A stretch of 64,000 bases of DNA from Clostridium sp. KNHs205 (GTDB lineage: Bacteria > Bacillota > Clostridia > Lachnospirales > Lachnospiraceae). The stretch spans positions 2,403,501 through 2,467,500 of the forward strand of contig NZ_JNLE01000003.1 in assembly GCF_000702945.1 (NCBI RefSeq). Direction: 5' to 3'. Position numbers and translations under genes: made by a program. The notes beneath the pieces were generated by a model. It had not been told where the DNA came from. It did not search any database and saw only the letters and a program-made list of their open reading frames with translations. The stretch's first letter is position 1. Every line of letters begins with the position of its first letter. Of the stretch, positions 16,799 through 26,483 are shown in pieces.

Positions 16799-19123
16799 AT
16801 GAAGGCATATGTATTTCCAGGTCAAGGCGCTCAGTATAAGGGCATGGGAAAAGAGTTATTTGAAGAATTCCCGGAGCTTGTATCCCGCGGGGATAAAATA
16901 TTAGGCTATTCCATAAAGGAACTGTGTCTGGAGGATCCTGAGTCGAAATTAGGTTTTACAGAATATACACAGCCGGCTTTGTATACGGTAAATGCTCTGA
17001 CCTATCTTAAGAAACGAAAGGAAACACAGGAAAGCCCTGATTTTGTAGCCGGACATAGTCTGGGGGAATACAATGCCCTCCATGCAGCGGGAGCCTTTGA
17101 TTTTGAAACCGGCTTAAAACTCGTTAAAAAAAGAGGAGAATTAATGGGCCAGGCAAGGGGCGGTGGAATGGCAGCGGTTATCGGTCTGAAGGAAAAAGAA
17201 ATATCCCATATATTGCAAGCAGAAGGTCTAAGTCAGATTGATATTGCAAATTATAATTGCCCCTCACAAATCGTGATATCAGGTCCAAAAGAAGCTATTC
17301 TTCAGGCGAAAACTGTTTTTGAGGGCAACTCAGAGGTTAAGTTATTTTCAATACTGAATGTCAGCGGAGCTTTTCATTCCAGGTATATGAAAGACTCAGG
17401 GGAACTGTTTGAACAGTTCCTGAAAGATTTTGAATTTGGAGAGTTAAAAGTACCGGTAATATCCAATGTATCTGCCAGACCTTATAAGCAAAACGAGCTT
17501 AAAGCTAATTTAATCAAGCAGATAACCCACTCCGTTCGGTGGACAGATACAATCCGGTTGCTGCTGGGGTTAGGTGAGATAGCTTTTGAAGAAATCGGAA
17601 TCGGCAGAACCCTTACCGGACTTATCAGACATATAAAGGCAGAAGCAGAGCCTATTAGGATTGACCGTGATGAATATAAGGAATATTTTATGCAGAAGGA
17701 GACAGATAAGAAAGACGAGAATTTCAGCAATGAATGTTCTGATACAGGCAAGGATAACGGTGAAAACAAGTCAGCTACAGATATCACCTATGCTTCTCTG
17801 GGCAGCGAGGAGTTTAAGCGGGATTACAATCTGCGTTATGCATATGTTACCGGTGCTATGTATCGAGGTGTTTCTTCAAAAGATATGGTAGTCAGAATGG
17901 GAAAAGCCGGGATGTTAGGATTTTTGGGCACTGGTGGTTTATCACTGGAAGAGGTTGAGGCTTCCATAAATTATATTCAGAAAAATTTAAGTCAGGGACA
18001 GGCTTATGGTATGAATTTTCTATATGATCCCAATAACCCGGAAAAAGAAGAAAGGATCATCGATTTATATTTTAAATATCAGGTGAAAGTAATTGAAGCT
18101 TCGGCCTTTATGGGAATTACGCCTGCTCTTGTACGATACAAAGCGAAAGGCCTGTTAAGGAATGAAAAGGGAGATATCGAAAGTACCAATAAGATTATTG
18201 CAAAGATATCAAGGCCAGAAGTAGCAGAGGCTTTTATGAGTCCGGCACCGGTTCGAATTATTGACAGGTTATTAAATGAAGGAAAGATTACTGCTTCCGA
18301 GGCTGAAATGCTTCAAAGTGTACCTGTTGCCAATGACCTGTGCGTGGAAGCAGATTCAGGAGGGCATACGGATTGCGGAGTAACCTATACCCTTCTTCCT
18401 GCCATTATTAAACTCAGAGATGAAATGATGGAGAAGTTCCGTTATAAAAGAAAAATCCACATTGGAGCAGCCGGCGGTATCGGTACCCCGGAGGCAGCAG
18501 GAGCCTCCTTTATTCTGGGTGCAGATTTTATTGTTACCGGCTCCATTAATCAATGTACGGTAGAAGCAGGCACCAGTGAAGCGGTAAAGGAGTTGTTGCA
18601 GCAGATGAACGTTCAGGATACGGACTATGCTCCTGCGGGAGATATGTTTGAATTCGGAGCGAAAGTGCAGGTACTTAAAAAAGGCCTGTTTTTCCCTGCA
18701 AGAGCCAATAAGCTCTATGATTTATACCGTCAGTTCAATTCCATTGATGAAATTGATAGCAAAACCAAGGACCAGATACAGGAAAGATACTTTAAGCGCA
18801 GCTTTGACAGTATCTATGAGGAGCTGAAAAACTATTATTCTCCGGAAGAAATAAGCAAAGCAGAAAAAAATCCCAAAAATAAAATGGCAATGATTTTTAA
18901 ATGGTATTTTCATTACAGCACAAAAAGTGCCTTAGCCGGAGATGCTGATTCCAAAGTAGATTATCAGGTACACTGCGGACCCGCCCTGGGAGCTTTTAAT
19001 CAATGGATAAAGGGTACCAAATACGAGCCCTGGAAGAACCGGCATGTGGATGAGATAGCTTTGCTGATGCTTGGAGAAACTGCTGCATTTCTAAACAATC
19101 GTTTTCGATTATTGAAAGCATAA
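16799..19123 (+). CDS. Fused trans-acting acyltransferase / enoylreductase (PksE-like)
   Basis: 774 aa. Residues 1-300 are a malonyl-CoA:ACP acyltransferase ([21 protein letters not shown] with Ser87; SGAFHSRYM). Residues about 335-770 are an FMN-dependent enoylreductase of the PfaD family ([44 protein letters not shown]). The same AT-ER fusion occurs as PksE in the bacillaene cluster. The AT serves all the AT-less modules in trans; the ER can fully reduce selected enoyl intermediates. The linker (about 295-330) is Asp/Lys-rich. Confidence 0.95.
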   Translation: MKAYVFPGQGAQYKGMGKELFEEFPELVSRGDKILGYSIKELCLEDPESKLGFTEYTQPALYTVNALTYLKKRKETQESPDFVAGHSLGEYNALHAAGAFDFETGLKLVKKRGELMGQARGGGMAAVIGLKEKEISHILQAEGLSQIDIANYNCPSQIVISGPKEAILQAKTVFEGNSEVKLFSILNVSGAFHSRYMKDSGELFEQFLKDFEFGELKVPVISNVSARPYKQNELKANLIKQITHSVRWTDTIRLLLGLGEIAFEEIGIGRTLTGLIRHIKAEAEPIRIDRDEYKEYFMQKETDKKDENFSNECSDTGKDNGENKSATDITYASLGSEEFKRDYNLRYAYVTGAMYRGVSSKDMVVRMGKAGMLGFLGTGGLSLEEVEASINYIQKNLSQGQAYGMNFLYDPNNPEKEERIIDLYFKYQVKVIEASAFMGITPALVRYKAKGLLRNEKGDIESTNKIIAKISRPEVAEAFMSPAPVRIIDRLLNEGKITASEAEMLQSVPVANDLCVEADSGGHTDCGVTYTLLPAIIKLRDEMMEKFRYKRKIHIGAAGGIGTPEAAGASFILGADFIVTGSINQCTVEAGTSEAVKELLQQMNVQDTDYAPAGDMFEFGAKVQVLKKGLFFPARANKLYDLYRQFNSIDEIDSKTKDQIQERYFKRSFDSIYEELKNYYSPEEISKAEKNPKNKMAMIFKWYFHYSTKSALAGDADSKVDYQVHCGPALGAFNQWIKGTKYEPWKNRHVDEIALLMLGETAAFLNNRFRLLKA

Positions 19124-19140
19124 AATAAAGGGAGAATCTT

Positions 19141-19386
19141 ATGGATAAGAGTGAAATTTTTATGATAATGAAAGAAATAATAGCTGAAATATTGCCGGAG
19201 GTTTACCCCGGTCAAATTACCATAGAAGACAGTTTAAAGGAGCTTGGAGCAAATTCGGTAGACCGGATGGATATTATTATCGAGCTGATGGAAAGACTGG
19301 GGGTAAAAATTCCTCTTGTGGAATTCGGGCAGCTTAAAAATATCCAAGGTATTGTTGATCTGGTATATTCAAAAAAAGTGTCATGA
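19141..19386 (+). CDS. Free-standing acyl carrier protein (AcpK-like)
   Basis: 81 aa. The phosphopantetheine site is GANSVDRMDI with Ser39; Asn replaces the common Asp before Ser, as in AcpK-type carriers of beta-branching (HCS) cassettes. GGGAG upstream of ATG 19141. The stop overlaps the start of the next gene (ATGA), which encodes the decarboxylase expected to act on malonyl bound to this ACP. Confidence 0.92.
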   Translation: MDKSEIFMIMKEIIAEILPEVYPGQITIEDSLKELGANSVDRMDIIIELMERLGVKIPLVEFGQLKNIQGIVDLVYSKKVS

Positions 19387-20696
19387 TACCGGGAGGGGAA
19401 ATTCTTATAGATCATGGAAAGAAAGAACCTGTCTATGTAACCGGTATGGGAGTGGTAAATGCGATTGCAGACTCAATTCCTGAATTTGAACATGGTTTAA
19501 GAAACGGTCACCAGGGCTTTCGGTATCTTGAAGGTAAAAAGGTTAATAATGTAAGTATCATAGGAGCTGATATTAATTCCTTTTCTTTTGACAATAGAAT
19601 GGATTATTATGGGGCTTCAGCCAGCGTACCCACGGCTTTTATTGATAGAGCCGGAAAAACTGCCCGCAGAGCTCCTCTTACCATGAAAGCAGCATTATCC
19701 TGTGTTCTGGAGGCATATTGTCAGGCTGAGCTTTTTAATAGAGCTATTTCCGGTGACAGAATTGCGATTATAGTGACAGGCAGTAATCTTACATACAGTG
19801 TCAGAGAGGGTTATTTTGATAAGTTTCAAAAGGATCCGGAATATCTGACACCCCAATATGCCCTGCAGTTTATGGATACGGACTATATCGGCACCTTAAG
19901 TGAACTTTTTGGTATCTTCGGTGAAGGGTTTACGGTAGGAGGAGCCTCAGCCAGCGGGAATGCAGGTATTATTAAGGCCTGGCAGTTACTGCAGCTGGGG
20001 CTTGCTGATGCCTGTGTGGTAGTGGGGGCATTAACGGAGCTGACGAATATGGAACTTCAGGGCTTTTATAATATAGGAGCCATGGGCGGAAGAAAGTATT
20101 ACTGCGAGCCTGAGAAGGCCTGCCGTCCATTTGATGAAGAACATGAAGGATTTCTCTATGGGCAGGCTTCCGGCTGCTTGATTTTAGAATCCGGAAGGTC
20201 GGCAGAACAAAGAGCTGTAAGACCTCTTGCCGAAATTCTTGGAGGCGTGATAAATCTTGATGGTAACAGGTCCAGTAATCCAAGTCTTGCCGGTGAAATA
20301 AAAGCAATGGCAAGGACCCTGGAGACAGCGGGAATAAAACCGGAGGAAGTGGATTATATCAATGCACACGGAAGTTCTTCTCCTCTGGGGGATGATACGG
20401 AACTAGAGGCTATAAAAGGAGTTTATAAAGAGAATATTTCCAGGATAATAATCAACTCTACAAAAGGGTTAACCGGTCACTGTTTATTTTCAGCCGGAGT
20501 TGTGGAAGCTATAGCTGTTATCCTCCAAATGAATTCCGGTTTTATTCATCCAAATGCTAATTTAGAGAAACCCAGCTGCCACGAGTTCTTATTTGCAGGA
20601 AAAATAGCGGTGCCAGCTTCTATAAGGCTGGCTATGAGTAATTCCTTTGGTTTTGGGGGGATTAATACGAGTATCTTAATAAAGGGTGTGAGATGA
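19383..20696 (+). CDS. KS-like malonyl-ACP decarboxylase of a beta-branching cassette (PksF-like)
   Basis: 437 aa ketosynthase fold. At the active site, GGASASGN carries Ser189 where condensing KS domains have Cys. The two His positions are kept (AHGSSSPLGDD; GLTGHCLFSAG). The Cys-to-Ser change marks decarboxylases that make acetyl-ACP for HMG-synthase-type beta-branching. It is coupled to the free ACP gene. The partner HMG synthase and first enoyl-CoA hydratase are not in the window; an ECH domain occurs inside the fourth PKS gene. Confidence 0.92.
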   Translation: MIPGGEILIDHGKKEPVYVTGMGVVNAIADSIPEFEHGLRNGHQGFRYLEGKKVNNVSIIGADINSFSFDNRMDYYGASASVPTAFIDRAGKTARRAPLTMKAALSCVLEAYCQAELFNRAISGDRIAIIVTGSNLTYSVREGYFDKFQKDPEYLTPQYALQFMDTDYIGTLSELFGIFGEGFTVGGASASGNAGIIKAWQLLQLGLADACVVVGALTELTNMELQGFYNIGAMGGRKYYCEPEKACRPFDEEHEGFLYGQASGCLILESGRSAEQRAVRPLAEILGGVINLDGNRSSNPSLAGEIKAMARTLETAGIKPEEVDYINAHGSSSPLGDDTELEAIKGVYKENISRIIINSTKGLTGHCLFSAGVVEAIAVILQMNSGFIHPNANLEKPSCHEFLFAGKIAVPASIRLAMSNSFGFGGINTSILIKGVR

Positions 20697-20716
20697 AACT
20701 TCAAAAGGAAGTTTTT
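20696..20716 (+). terminator. Weak terminator at the stop codon of the decarboxylase gene
   Basis: AAACTTC (20696-20702), loop AAAAG, GAAGTTT (20708-20714), then TTC. The 7-bp AT-rich stem begins in the stop codon. It is a weak candidate and the first of several obstacles before the PKS genes. Confidence 0.4.
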
Positions 20717-20727
20717 CACAAGGGGAC

Positions 20728-20940
20728 GGCAATGTGCGCAAAACCGAAAGACTCATACTTCAATTTCAAGGTATAAGAAGTCCTGGTTCTATGAATATTT
20801 TGTGCTTGACATCTTATAAACCAGATAACTCGCTGCGCTCAAACAATCTGCTTTATAAGATAGCACAAAATTTTCATAGAAAGGACTTCTAAATACCTTT
20901 CAATAGGCGTATTCGTTCTTTCGGTTTTGCGCAAATTGCC
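20728..20940 (+). repeat. 213-nt imperfect long inverted repeat
   Basis: Left arm 20728-20820 and right arm 20852-20940 are highly complementary. GGCAAT..GCGCAAAACCGAAAGA pairs with TCTTTCGGTTTTGCGC..ATTGCC at the ends; inside, AGAAGTCCT..CTATGAA..ATTTTGTGCT and ATCTTATAAA pair with their partners. The 31-nt centre contains CAGAT/ATCTG around CTCGCTGCGCTC. No coding frame is evident. It looks like a MITE-type or other dispersed palindromic element, or a very long RNA hairpin in the PKS leader. There is no second copy in this window. Confidence 0.8.
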
Positions 20941-21023
20941 TGATACGTTTAATGAAAGAATCATGATGGATGGATGCTGGAATGATCCAAGCAGATCCAA
21001 GCAGGCTGCACCGAAATGTATCA
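20941..21023 (+). promoter_or_regulatory. Possible multi-branched RNA structure
   Basis: TGATAC (20941-20946) and GTATCA (21018-21023) could close an 83-nt structure with inner helices such as ATCAT/ATGAT and GCAG/CTGC. The helices are short and may be chance. It directly abuts the long inverted repeat. Confidence 0.2.
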
Positions 21024-21070
21024 CTGGAAAGGGAATACCAGGGATAGGCTTTTAAAATAGGATTTTTCTT

Positions 21071-21099
21071 TTGGGTGATGTTATTTACCTGGATATATA
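21071..21099 (+). promoter_or_regulatory. Putative promoter of the PKS genes
   Basis: TTGGGT (21071-21076), 17-bp spacer, TATATA (21094-21099), with an overlapping TATAAG. This would start transcription near 21106 and give a 150-nt leader containing the terminator at 21125. Sigma-A consensus match is moderate. Confidence 0.35.
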
Positions 21100-21124
21100 A
21101 GATAGCTTAGAGAGTGTTTATAGA

Positions 21125-21167
21125 ATGCTTGTGCCGTGCTGGGTGGTTGGAACGGACAAGCATTTTT
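21125..21167 (+). terminator. Intrinsic terminator in the leader of the first PKS gene
   Basis: ATGCTTGT (21125-21132), a bulged G, CCGT; 14-nt loop; ACGG then ACAAGCAT (21156-21163); TTTT. The 12-bp stem with one bulge is followed by a U-tract. It is 88 nt before the first PKS start codon and would block the PKS genes unless antiterminated, so it is the best candidate target of LoaP in the window. Confidence 0.6.
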
Positions 21168-21255
21168 CAAATTATTTCATAGGTTTGTAAGGCTAGTCAT
21201 TGTAACTGTTTAGAATGCAAAGGGTTTTTAAGATATATCGGTAAGGAGGGAAGTC

Positions 21256-24200
21256 ATGATAGAAAATCAATCAGATAACATGAATATTCTTGGGGTTAGA
21301 ACTTCAGATATTGCAATAATAGGTATGGCTTGCCGCTTTCCGGAGGCTGATAATTACAATGAATTTTGGAGTCACCTGGAAAAGGGTGATAACTTAATCA
21401 AAGAAATTGATGAAAAGCGGTGGGATATCAAACAGTATTATTCTTCTCTTATGGAAGCGGATAAAAGCATCAGTAAATGGTGTGGAAGAGTGGAACGAAT
21501 GGAGTATTTTGATAATCATTTTTTTAAAATATCACCCCGTGAAGCCGTTGTGATGGACCCCCATCAGAGACAACTACTGGAAATAGCCTGGCAATGTATA
21601 GAAGATGCCGGTTTAAATATAAAACAACTGCAAAGAGGTAAGGCCGCTGTTTATATGAATGCTTCCCATAATGATTATGGGCTTAGGGCATATGCGGTTG
21701 ACAAGGCTGTTGACAGCTATACGAATTTAGGAAATTACCAATGTATTTCTGCAAACAGGATATCTTATGCCTTTGGACTGACGGGACAAAGTCTGTCGGT
21801 AGAGGCTGCCTGTGCTGCCTCTTTAGTTGCTGTTAACGAAGCGGTAAGAGTATTAAAGAGCGGTGAATGTGATTATGTTCTGGTAGGAAGTGCTAATTAT
21901 GTTTTGCACCAGGGACGCTATATTTCTTATTCAAAGGCAAGGATGCTAAGTCCGGAGGGACAATGTAAAACCTTTGATGCCAATGCGGATGGTTATGTTC
22001 CGGGAGAGGGAGCAGGAGTCTTGCTTTTGCAGCGTTTGGAAGATGCCGTTGCGCAAAGAAATCATATCCATGCTGTTATCAAGGCTGTCAAAGCAAGTCA
22101 TATCGGAGAGCATATTTCAATCACAGCCCCTAAGGTAAGCGAACAGAAAAAATTAATTTTATCAGCATATTCAGAAGCCGGGTTTACCCCGGAGACAGTA
22201 AGTTATGTAGAAGCTCACGGTACCGGCACTCCCCTGGGAGATCCTATTGAGGTGGAGGGGCTGACCAGAGCTTTCAGGGAATACACAAAGGCCTCCGGGT
22301 ATTGTAAAATCGGCTCTGTTAAAACCAATATCGGTCATTTGGAAGGGACTTCGGGGCTTGCAGGTTTGATAAAAACTGTGCTTATGATGAAGAATCATAA
22401 AATAGCTAAAACTCTAAATATCAAACAACTGAATCCTATTATAGATTTTAAGGCGACTCCTTTTACTCCGGCGGATAACTTAAGTGACTGGAAGCGTTTA
22501 GAGGAAACAATACCTTTACGTGCAGGAATAAGTTCATATGGATTCGGCGGTGCCGGCTGTCACGTTCTGTTAGAGGAATATCAGACAGAGAAAAAGGCAG
22601 AAGCTTCAGGGAATATCAATGTATTTTTATTATCGGCAAAAAGTTCAAAAAGCCTTGCAATGCTTATGGATAGCTGGAGAAGCTTTGTTACCACCCGGGA
22701 ATTTCAGGCTTTAAGCTTTTATGATATTCTTGGAACTGCAAAGGCAAGCCGTTCCGGTTTCCGTTTTCGTTATGGAATAAAGGTTAAGAATAAAAAAGAG
22801 CTTATAGAAAGTTTAAAGGAACCGGTCTTAAAACCTAATGTAGTAAGCTTTGATAAACGGTTATTGCACCTGTGTGATTTGAAGCTGACAGGGTTTGGCG
22901 ATTTTAAAAAGTTATATGAAAAACAACCAGGCTTTCACACTTGCCTGGAAGGTTTTAGAAAGTTTATGAAAGCCGGGGAGTGGAATGGCCTGCTTAAGAG
23001 AAAATGGAAAGAGGCTGATAAAAAGCTGTATTCCTTTATGGTATCCTATTCTTTTGCGGTAACTTTACAAGAACTGGGCATTCAGTTTGATTCCATTTCT
23101 TATAGCGGTATGGGATTCTGGGCTGCACTTGGAGTTAGCGGAATATTAGAACCGGAAGATATCCTTCATTATCTTATGGGAAAAAGTGAAAGCAGCAGCT
23201 TAAGCTTTCACAGACCCAGTGTTACTTTCCTTTATTACACGGGGGACCTTGATTATAGGGCAGAGCAAAATCTTTTGCAAGAGATTTTGCCATATCAAAT
23301 CACAGGAAGAAATATAAAAAAATTAGTGGATGGTATACAGATAGAATTTAGCGGCTTTATCAAATACCTGCAAAAAGCAAGGGTCTTGTATCATAGTGTT
23401 CCTTCTTTTCGCAAGTTATTAGAGGAATGGAATAATGCGTTAACACAAACCGGTATGAGTATAGAAGAACTTTTATTTTCTGAGTATCGTGATTTTCAAA
23501 GATCAAAAGAGCAATTGCTGGCGATTGTTCTTATTAGCAGTTCTCTTAGAAGGTTAAACCAGAAATGGGATTTAAGGATGGAAGAGCTTAATTGTACCCG
23601 TCAATTAACAGAGCTTCTTAATTTAGTAGAGGATAATCTGGTTAGAAAAGAAGAACTTGTTCAGTTGTTCGGAGCCCATGAACCGGATTTCGAAACAATT
23701 GCAGGGAATATCAGCAAGAGACTTCAAGGTGCAGGGAAAAGATATGAATTAACTGAAGTAATTAATCATGAACTGTCTGAGATTAAAGATTATGAAACCT
23801 GGCTGAAGCTTGGAGATGCCATTGAATCTGCCAATGTAAAAGAACCAGAAGAAAATGCAGAATATATTCTTGTAGAACCAGAAGAACAAAAAGAACTGAG
23901 TGAGCTTCTTACAGATCTGGTACTTAAAGCCTGGCTTAAGGGAGCTGATATTAATTGGGAGAAGGTATTTCCGGAAGAAATGTATTATAAAGTTCCGTTA
24001 CCGGTATATGAATTTGATCAAAGTCCATTTTTATTACCTTTGAACGGAAAAAAACTCGTAATTGATAAAACAGAGCCTTTAAGAGTTAAATCTACAGGCT
24101 TTGAAATGAAAGATATGAAAGTTTCAGAAATTAAAACAGCAGAGATGTCAGTATTTACAGATACACCTATCATTTTAACGACTGAAGATACCATAATCAG

Positions 24201-26457
24201 AGATCATATAATCACCGGCAAAAACCTTATCCCCGGAGCTTTTATGCTCGAACTCCTTGTGGATAAGCTTAAAACGGAAACGCAGAAATCTATCATAACA
24301 CTTAAGAATATATATTTTACGAAGCCTGGCATTGTTATTAATAAAAAAGCAGTAATCCCCCAGTTAGAGAATAACCGGTTTCGACTTGTTTCGGAGGAGG
24401 AAGTATTGTCAAAAGGGGAATATTTGGTGATAGATTATGTTCCTCAGATACCGGTTAATATAACATCTATTGATTCCTATCCCAAAATAGATTTTAAAGA
24501 ACTCTACCCTTTTTTATTCTCCAGGGGATATCAATACGGAGAGAGTTTACAAGTTATTCAGAAGATTTGGAAGATAAACAATGGTTATTTTATCAACTTA
24601 ATGGAACAGAAAGCCAGGAAAAGCAGGCAGCTAAGTGCAGAACTTTTAGATGGAGTAATACAATCAGTATTGGCAGTGGAATATCTGGAAGGAAATTTAA
24701 ACTTAACGAATACCATCTGCATTCCTTTTAAAATATCTAAAATAACCATTATGGGTGAGCTGAAAGGAACCTGTTACGCTGCAATTGATAAAATAAATAT
24801 TCGTAAACAAGACGGGAATATCATCGCTTCCTTAGAAGTATTTAATGGGGTGGGAGTTCCTGTTATTTCTATTGAGGGTCTCTGTTTAAAAGCTTGCCCT
24901 AAAGATTTTATGCATAAAGCAGTCAATTATAAAAAAGATGTATCCGCCTTATATCATTACAAACCTGTCTGGGTTGAAGAAAAACTGGAAGTTGATGCGG
25001 AAGATACAGGCAGGAATCGCAAATGTGCTGTAATCTTTGCTAATGATGAGATGATAATTAATGGAACTAACAGAACAATAGGAATTTTAGAGAAAAGCTA
25101 TGAAAAGGTGTATTTTATTTTTAAAGGAAGCTGTTTGAAGGAACAGGATAATGTATTTAGCATTAACCTTAAGCTGCAAAGTGATTATATTGCCTTATTG
25201 GAATCCCTGGAAAATCATTCTTATGGTACTTTGGATTACGATATGTATTATCTGTGGGGAAACCAAAAGGATGGAATAACTGAATACAATACCTCTCCCA
25301 ATAGATTAGAGAAAACAGAAGAAGAGCATATACAGGGAATATTTAACTTGCTCCAAGCCCTGTTAAAAAGAAAATCCGGTAAAATTACCAACCTTATAAT
25401 TGGCGTAAAAGACAGTAAGATTGTAGTTAACAAGGATAAAGGAAATAATTTTATCTACGGTGGTCTTGAAGCCCTGGTACGGTCAATAAGTCAGGAAATG
25501 CCAAGATTATCTGTTACCATCGTTGATTTTGAGACGGAAATAAACAAAACAGAGCCTGATATGGTTTCAGATATGTTTATGGAACTTAAAAACAAGCATA
25601 AAGACATAATGGTGGCCTATCGGGGTAATAACAGGTATACCAAAGGCCTCGTATCAGAAACTATTATAAGTTACTCAAACCTTCCTCTCTTAGAAGACGG
25701 AGATACCTATCTGATTATCGGAGGTTTAGGGGGAGTAGGCAGCAAGCTGGTTCAAAAAATCAGTGAGCTGGTAAAAGCCAATATACTAATTGTTGGTTCA
25801 TCCTCCTTTTATTCTGTAAAAAAGGAACAATTATTAGCCTTAAACCATAATAAGTCAAATGCCTTTGTGGACTATTATGAGTGTGATATAGCAAATGCAA
25901 GGGAAGCGGAAGAACTAATAAATAAAATAAAACATAAATATAAAAATATCCAGGGAGTTATTCATTGTGGAGGAAAAAATAATGATAAGCTTCTGATCAG
26001 CAAAGGGTGGAAGGATTTTAAAGAGGTATTAAAGCCAAAGACCATAGGTACATATATCCTGAATGAAGCTACGGCTAAGGAACCTTTAAAGTTTTTTGTG
26101 GCTTTCTCTTCTGTCGTTTCTATCACTGGAAATGTGGGACAGGCCGATTATGCCTATGCAAACGGAGTCCTTGATGCCTTTATGGATTATCGCAGGCAAA
26201 ATTCCTACCCTGGAAGGTGTATCAGTATTAATTGGACATTATGGGAGAATACCGGAATGGGTAAATCCAGTGCTGCCATTCATAATTTTGAAAACAAGAC
26301 AGGTTTGATTTCATCAGAAGCCGGTACGGAGGATTTCATACACATATTGCAAAGTGAATTAAATCAAGTAATCGTAGTGGCTGATGAAAAAAAATTTGAA
26401 GGTTTCCTGTCTAAGAATCATATCAACTGTTATAAAAACAATATCGAACAGATTTAA
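21256..26457 (+). CDS. Trans-AT polyketide synthase 1: KS-[AT-like remnant]-DH-KR
   Basis: 1733 aa, GGAGGG before ATG 21256. KS (about 15-440): catalytic Cys186 in the unusual EAACAASL, His321 (HGTGT), His361 (NIGH). Residues about 530-800 resemble an acyltransferase in outline (SYSGMGFWAALGVSG around 615-629, followed by LEPEDIL), but the GHSxG serine motif is lost. DH (about 950-1230): HxxxGxxxxPG with His984 and Asp1132. KR (about 1240-1690): GGLGGVG and Tyr1632/Asn1636. It ends after the KR; the next protein supplies the ACP. It opens with a KS and no loading domains, so either the starter is supplied in trans or this is not the first enzyme of the line. Confidence 0.95.
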   Translation: MIENQSDNMNILGVRTSDIAIIGMACRFPEADNYNEFWSHLEKGDNLIKEIDEKRWDIKQYYSSLMEADKSISKWCGRVERMEYFDNHFFKISPREAVVMDPHQRQLLEIAWQCIEDAGLNIKQLQRGKAAVYMNASHNDYGLRAYAVDKAVDSYTNLGNYQCISANRISYAFGLTGQSLSVEAACAASLVAVNEAVRVLKSGECDYVLVGSANYVLHQGRYISYSKARMLSPEGQCKTFDANADGYVPGEGAGVLLLQRLEDAVAQRNHIHAVIKAVKASHIGEHISITAPKVSEQKKLILSAYSEAGFTPETVSYVEAHGTGTPLGDPIEVEGLTRAFREYTKASGYCKIGSVKTNIGHLEGTSGLAGLIKTVLMMKNHKIAKTLNIKQLNPIIDFKATPFTPADNLSDWKRLEETIPLRAGISSYGFGGAGCHVLLEEYQTEKKAEASGNINVFLLSAKSSKSLAMLMDSWRSFVTTREFQALSFYDILGTAKASRSGFRFRYGIKVKNKKELIESLKEPVLKPNVVSFDKRLLHLCDLKLTGFGDFKKLYEKQPGFHTCLEGFRKFMKAGEWNGLLKRKWKEADKKLYSFMVSYSFAVTLQELGIQFDSISYSGMGFWAALGVSGILEPEDILHYLMGKSESSSLSFHRPSVTFLYYTGDLDYRAEQNLLQEILPYQITGRNIKKLVDGIQIEFSGFIKYLQKARVLYHSVPSFRKLLEEWNNALTQTGMSIEELLFSEYRDFQRSKEQLLAIVLISSSLRRLNQKWDLRMEELNCTRQLTELLNLVEDNLVRKEELVQLFGAHEPDFETIAGNISKRLQGAGKRYELTEVINHELSEIKDYETWLKLGDAIESANVKEPEENAEYILVEPEEQKELSELLTDLVLKAWLKGADINWEKVFPEEMYYKVPLPVYEFDQSPFLLPLNGKKLVIDKTEPLRVKSTGFEMKDMKVSEIKTAEMSVFTDTPIILTTEDTIIRDHIITGKNLIPGAFMLELLVDKLKTETQKSIITLKNIYFTKPGIVINKKAVIPQLENNRFRLVSEEEVLSKGEYLVIDYVPQIPVNITSIDSYPKIDFKELYPFLFSRGYQYGESLQVIQKIWKINNGYFINLMEQKARKSRQLSAELLDGVIQSVLAVEYLEGNLNLTNTICIPFKISKITIMGELKGTCYAAIDKINIRKQDGNIIASLEVFNGVGVPVISIEGLCLKACPKDFMHKAVNYKKDVSALYHYKPVWVEEKLEVDAEDTGRNRKCAVIFANDEMIINGTNRTIGILEKSYEKVYFIFKGSCLKEQDNVFSINLKLQSDYIALLESLENHSYGTLDYDMYYLWGNQKDGITEYNTSPNRLEKTEEEHIQGIFNLLQALLKRKSGKITNLIIGVKDSKIVVNKDKGNNFIYGGLEALVRSISQEMPRLSVTIVDFETEINKTEPDMVSDMFMELKNKHKDIMVAYRGNNRYTKGLVSETIISYSNLPLLEDGDTYLIIGGLGGVGSKLVQKISELVKANILIVGSSSFYSVKKEQLLALNHNKSNAFVDYYECDIANAREAEELINKIKHKYKNIQGVIHCGGKNNDKLLISKGWKDFKEVLKPKTIGTYILNEATAKEPLKFFVAFSSVVSITGNVGQADYAYANGVLDAFMDYRRQNSYPGRCISINWTLWENTGMGKSSAAIHNFENKTGLISSEAGTEDFIHILQSELNQVIVVADEKKFEGFLSKNHINCYKNNIEQI

Positions 26458-26483
26458 AATCATAAGATTATAAGGGAGGCAAT

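Noticed and set aside
23095-23145. Functional cis-acyltransferase in PKS 1
   Set aside because: The GHSxG motif is replaced by SYSGMG with no catalytic Ser-His context, and a trans-AT is encoded separately.
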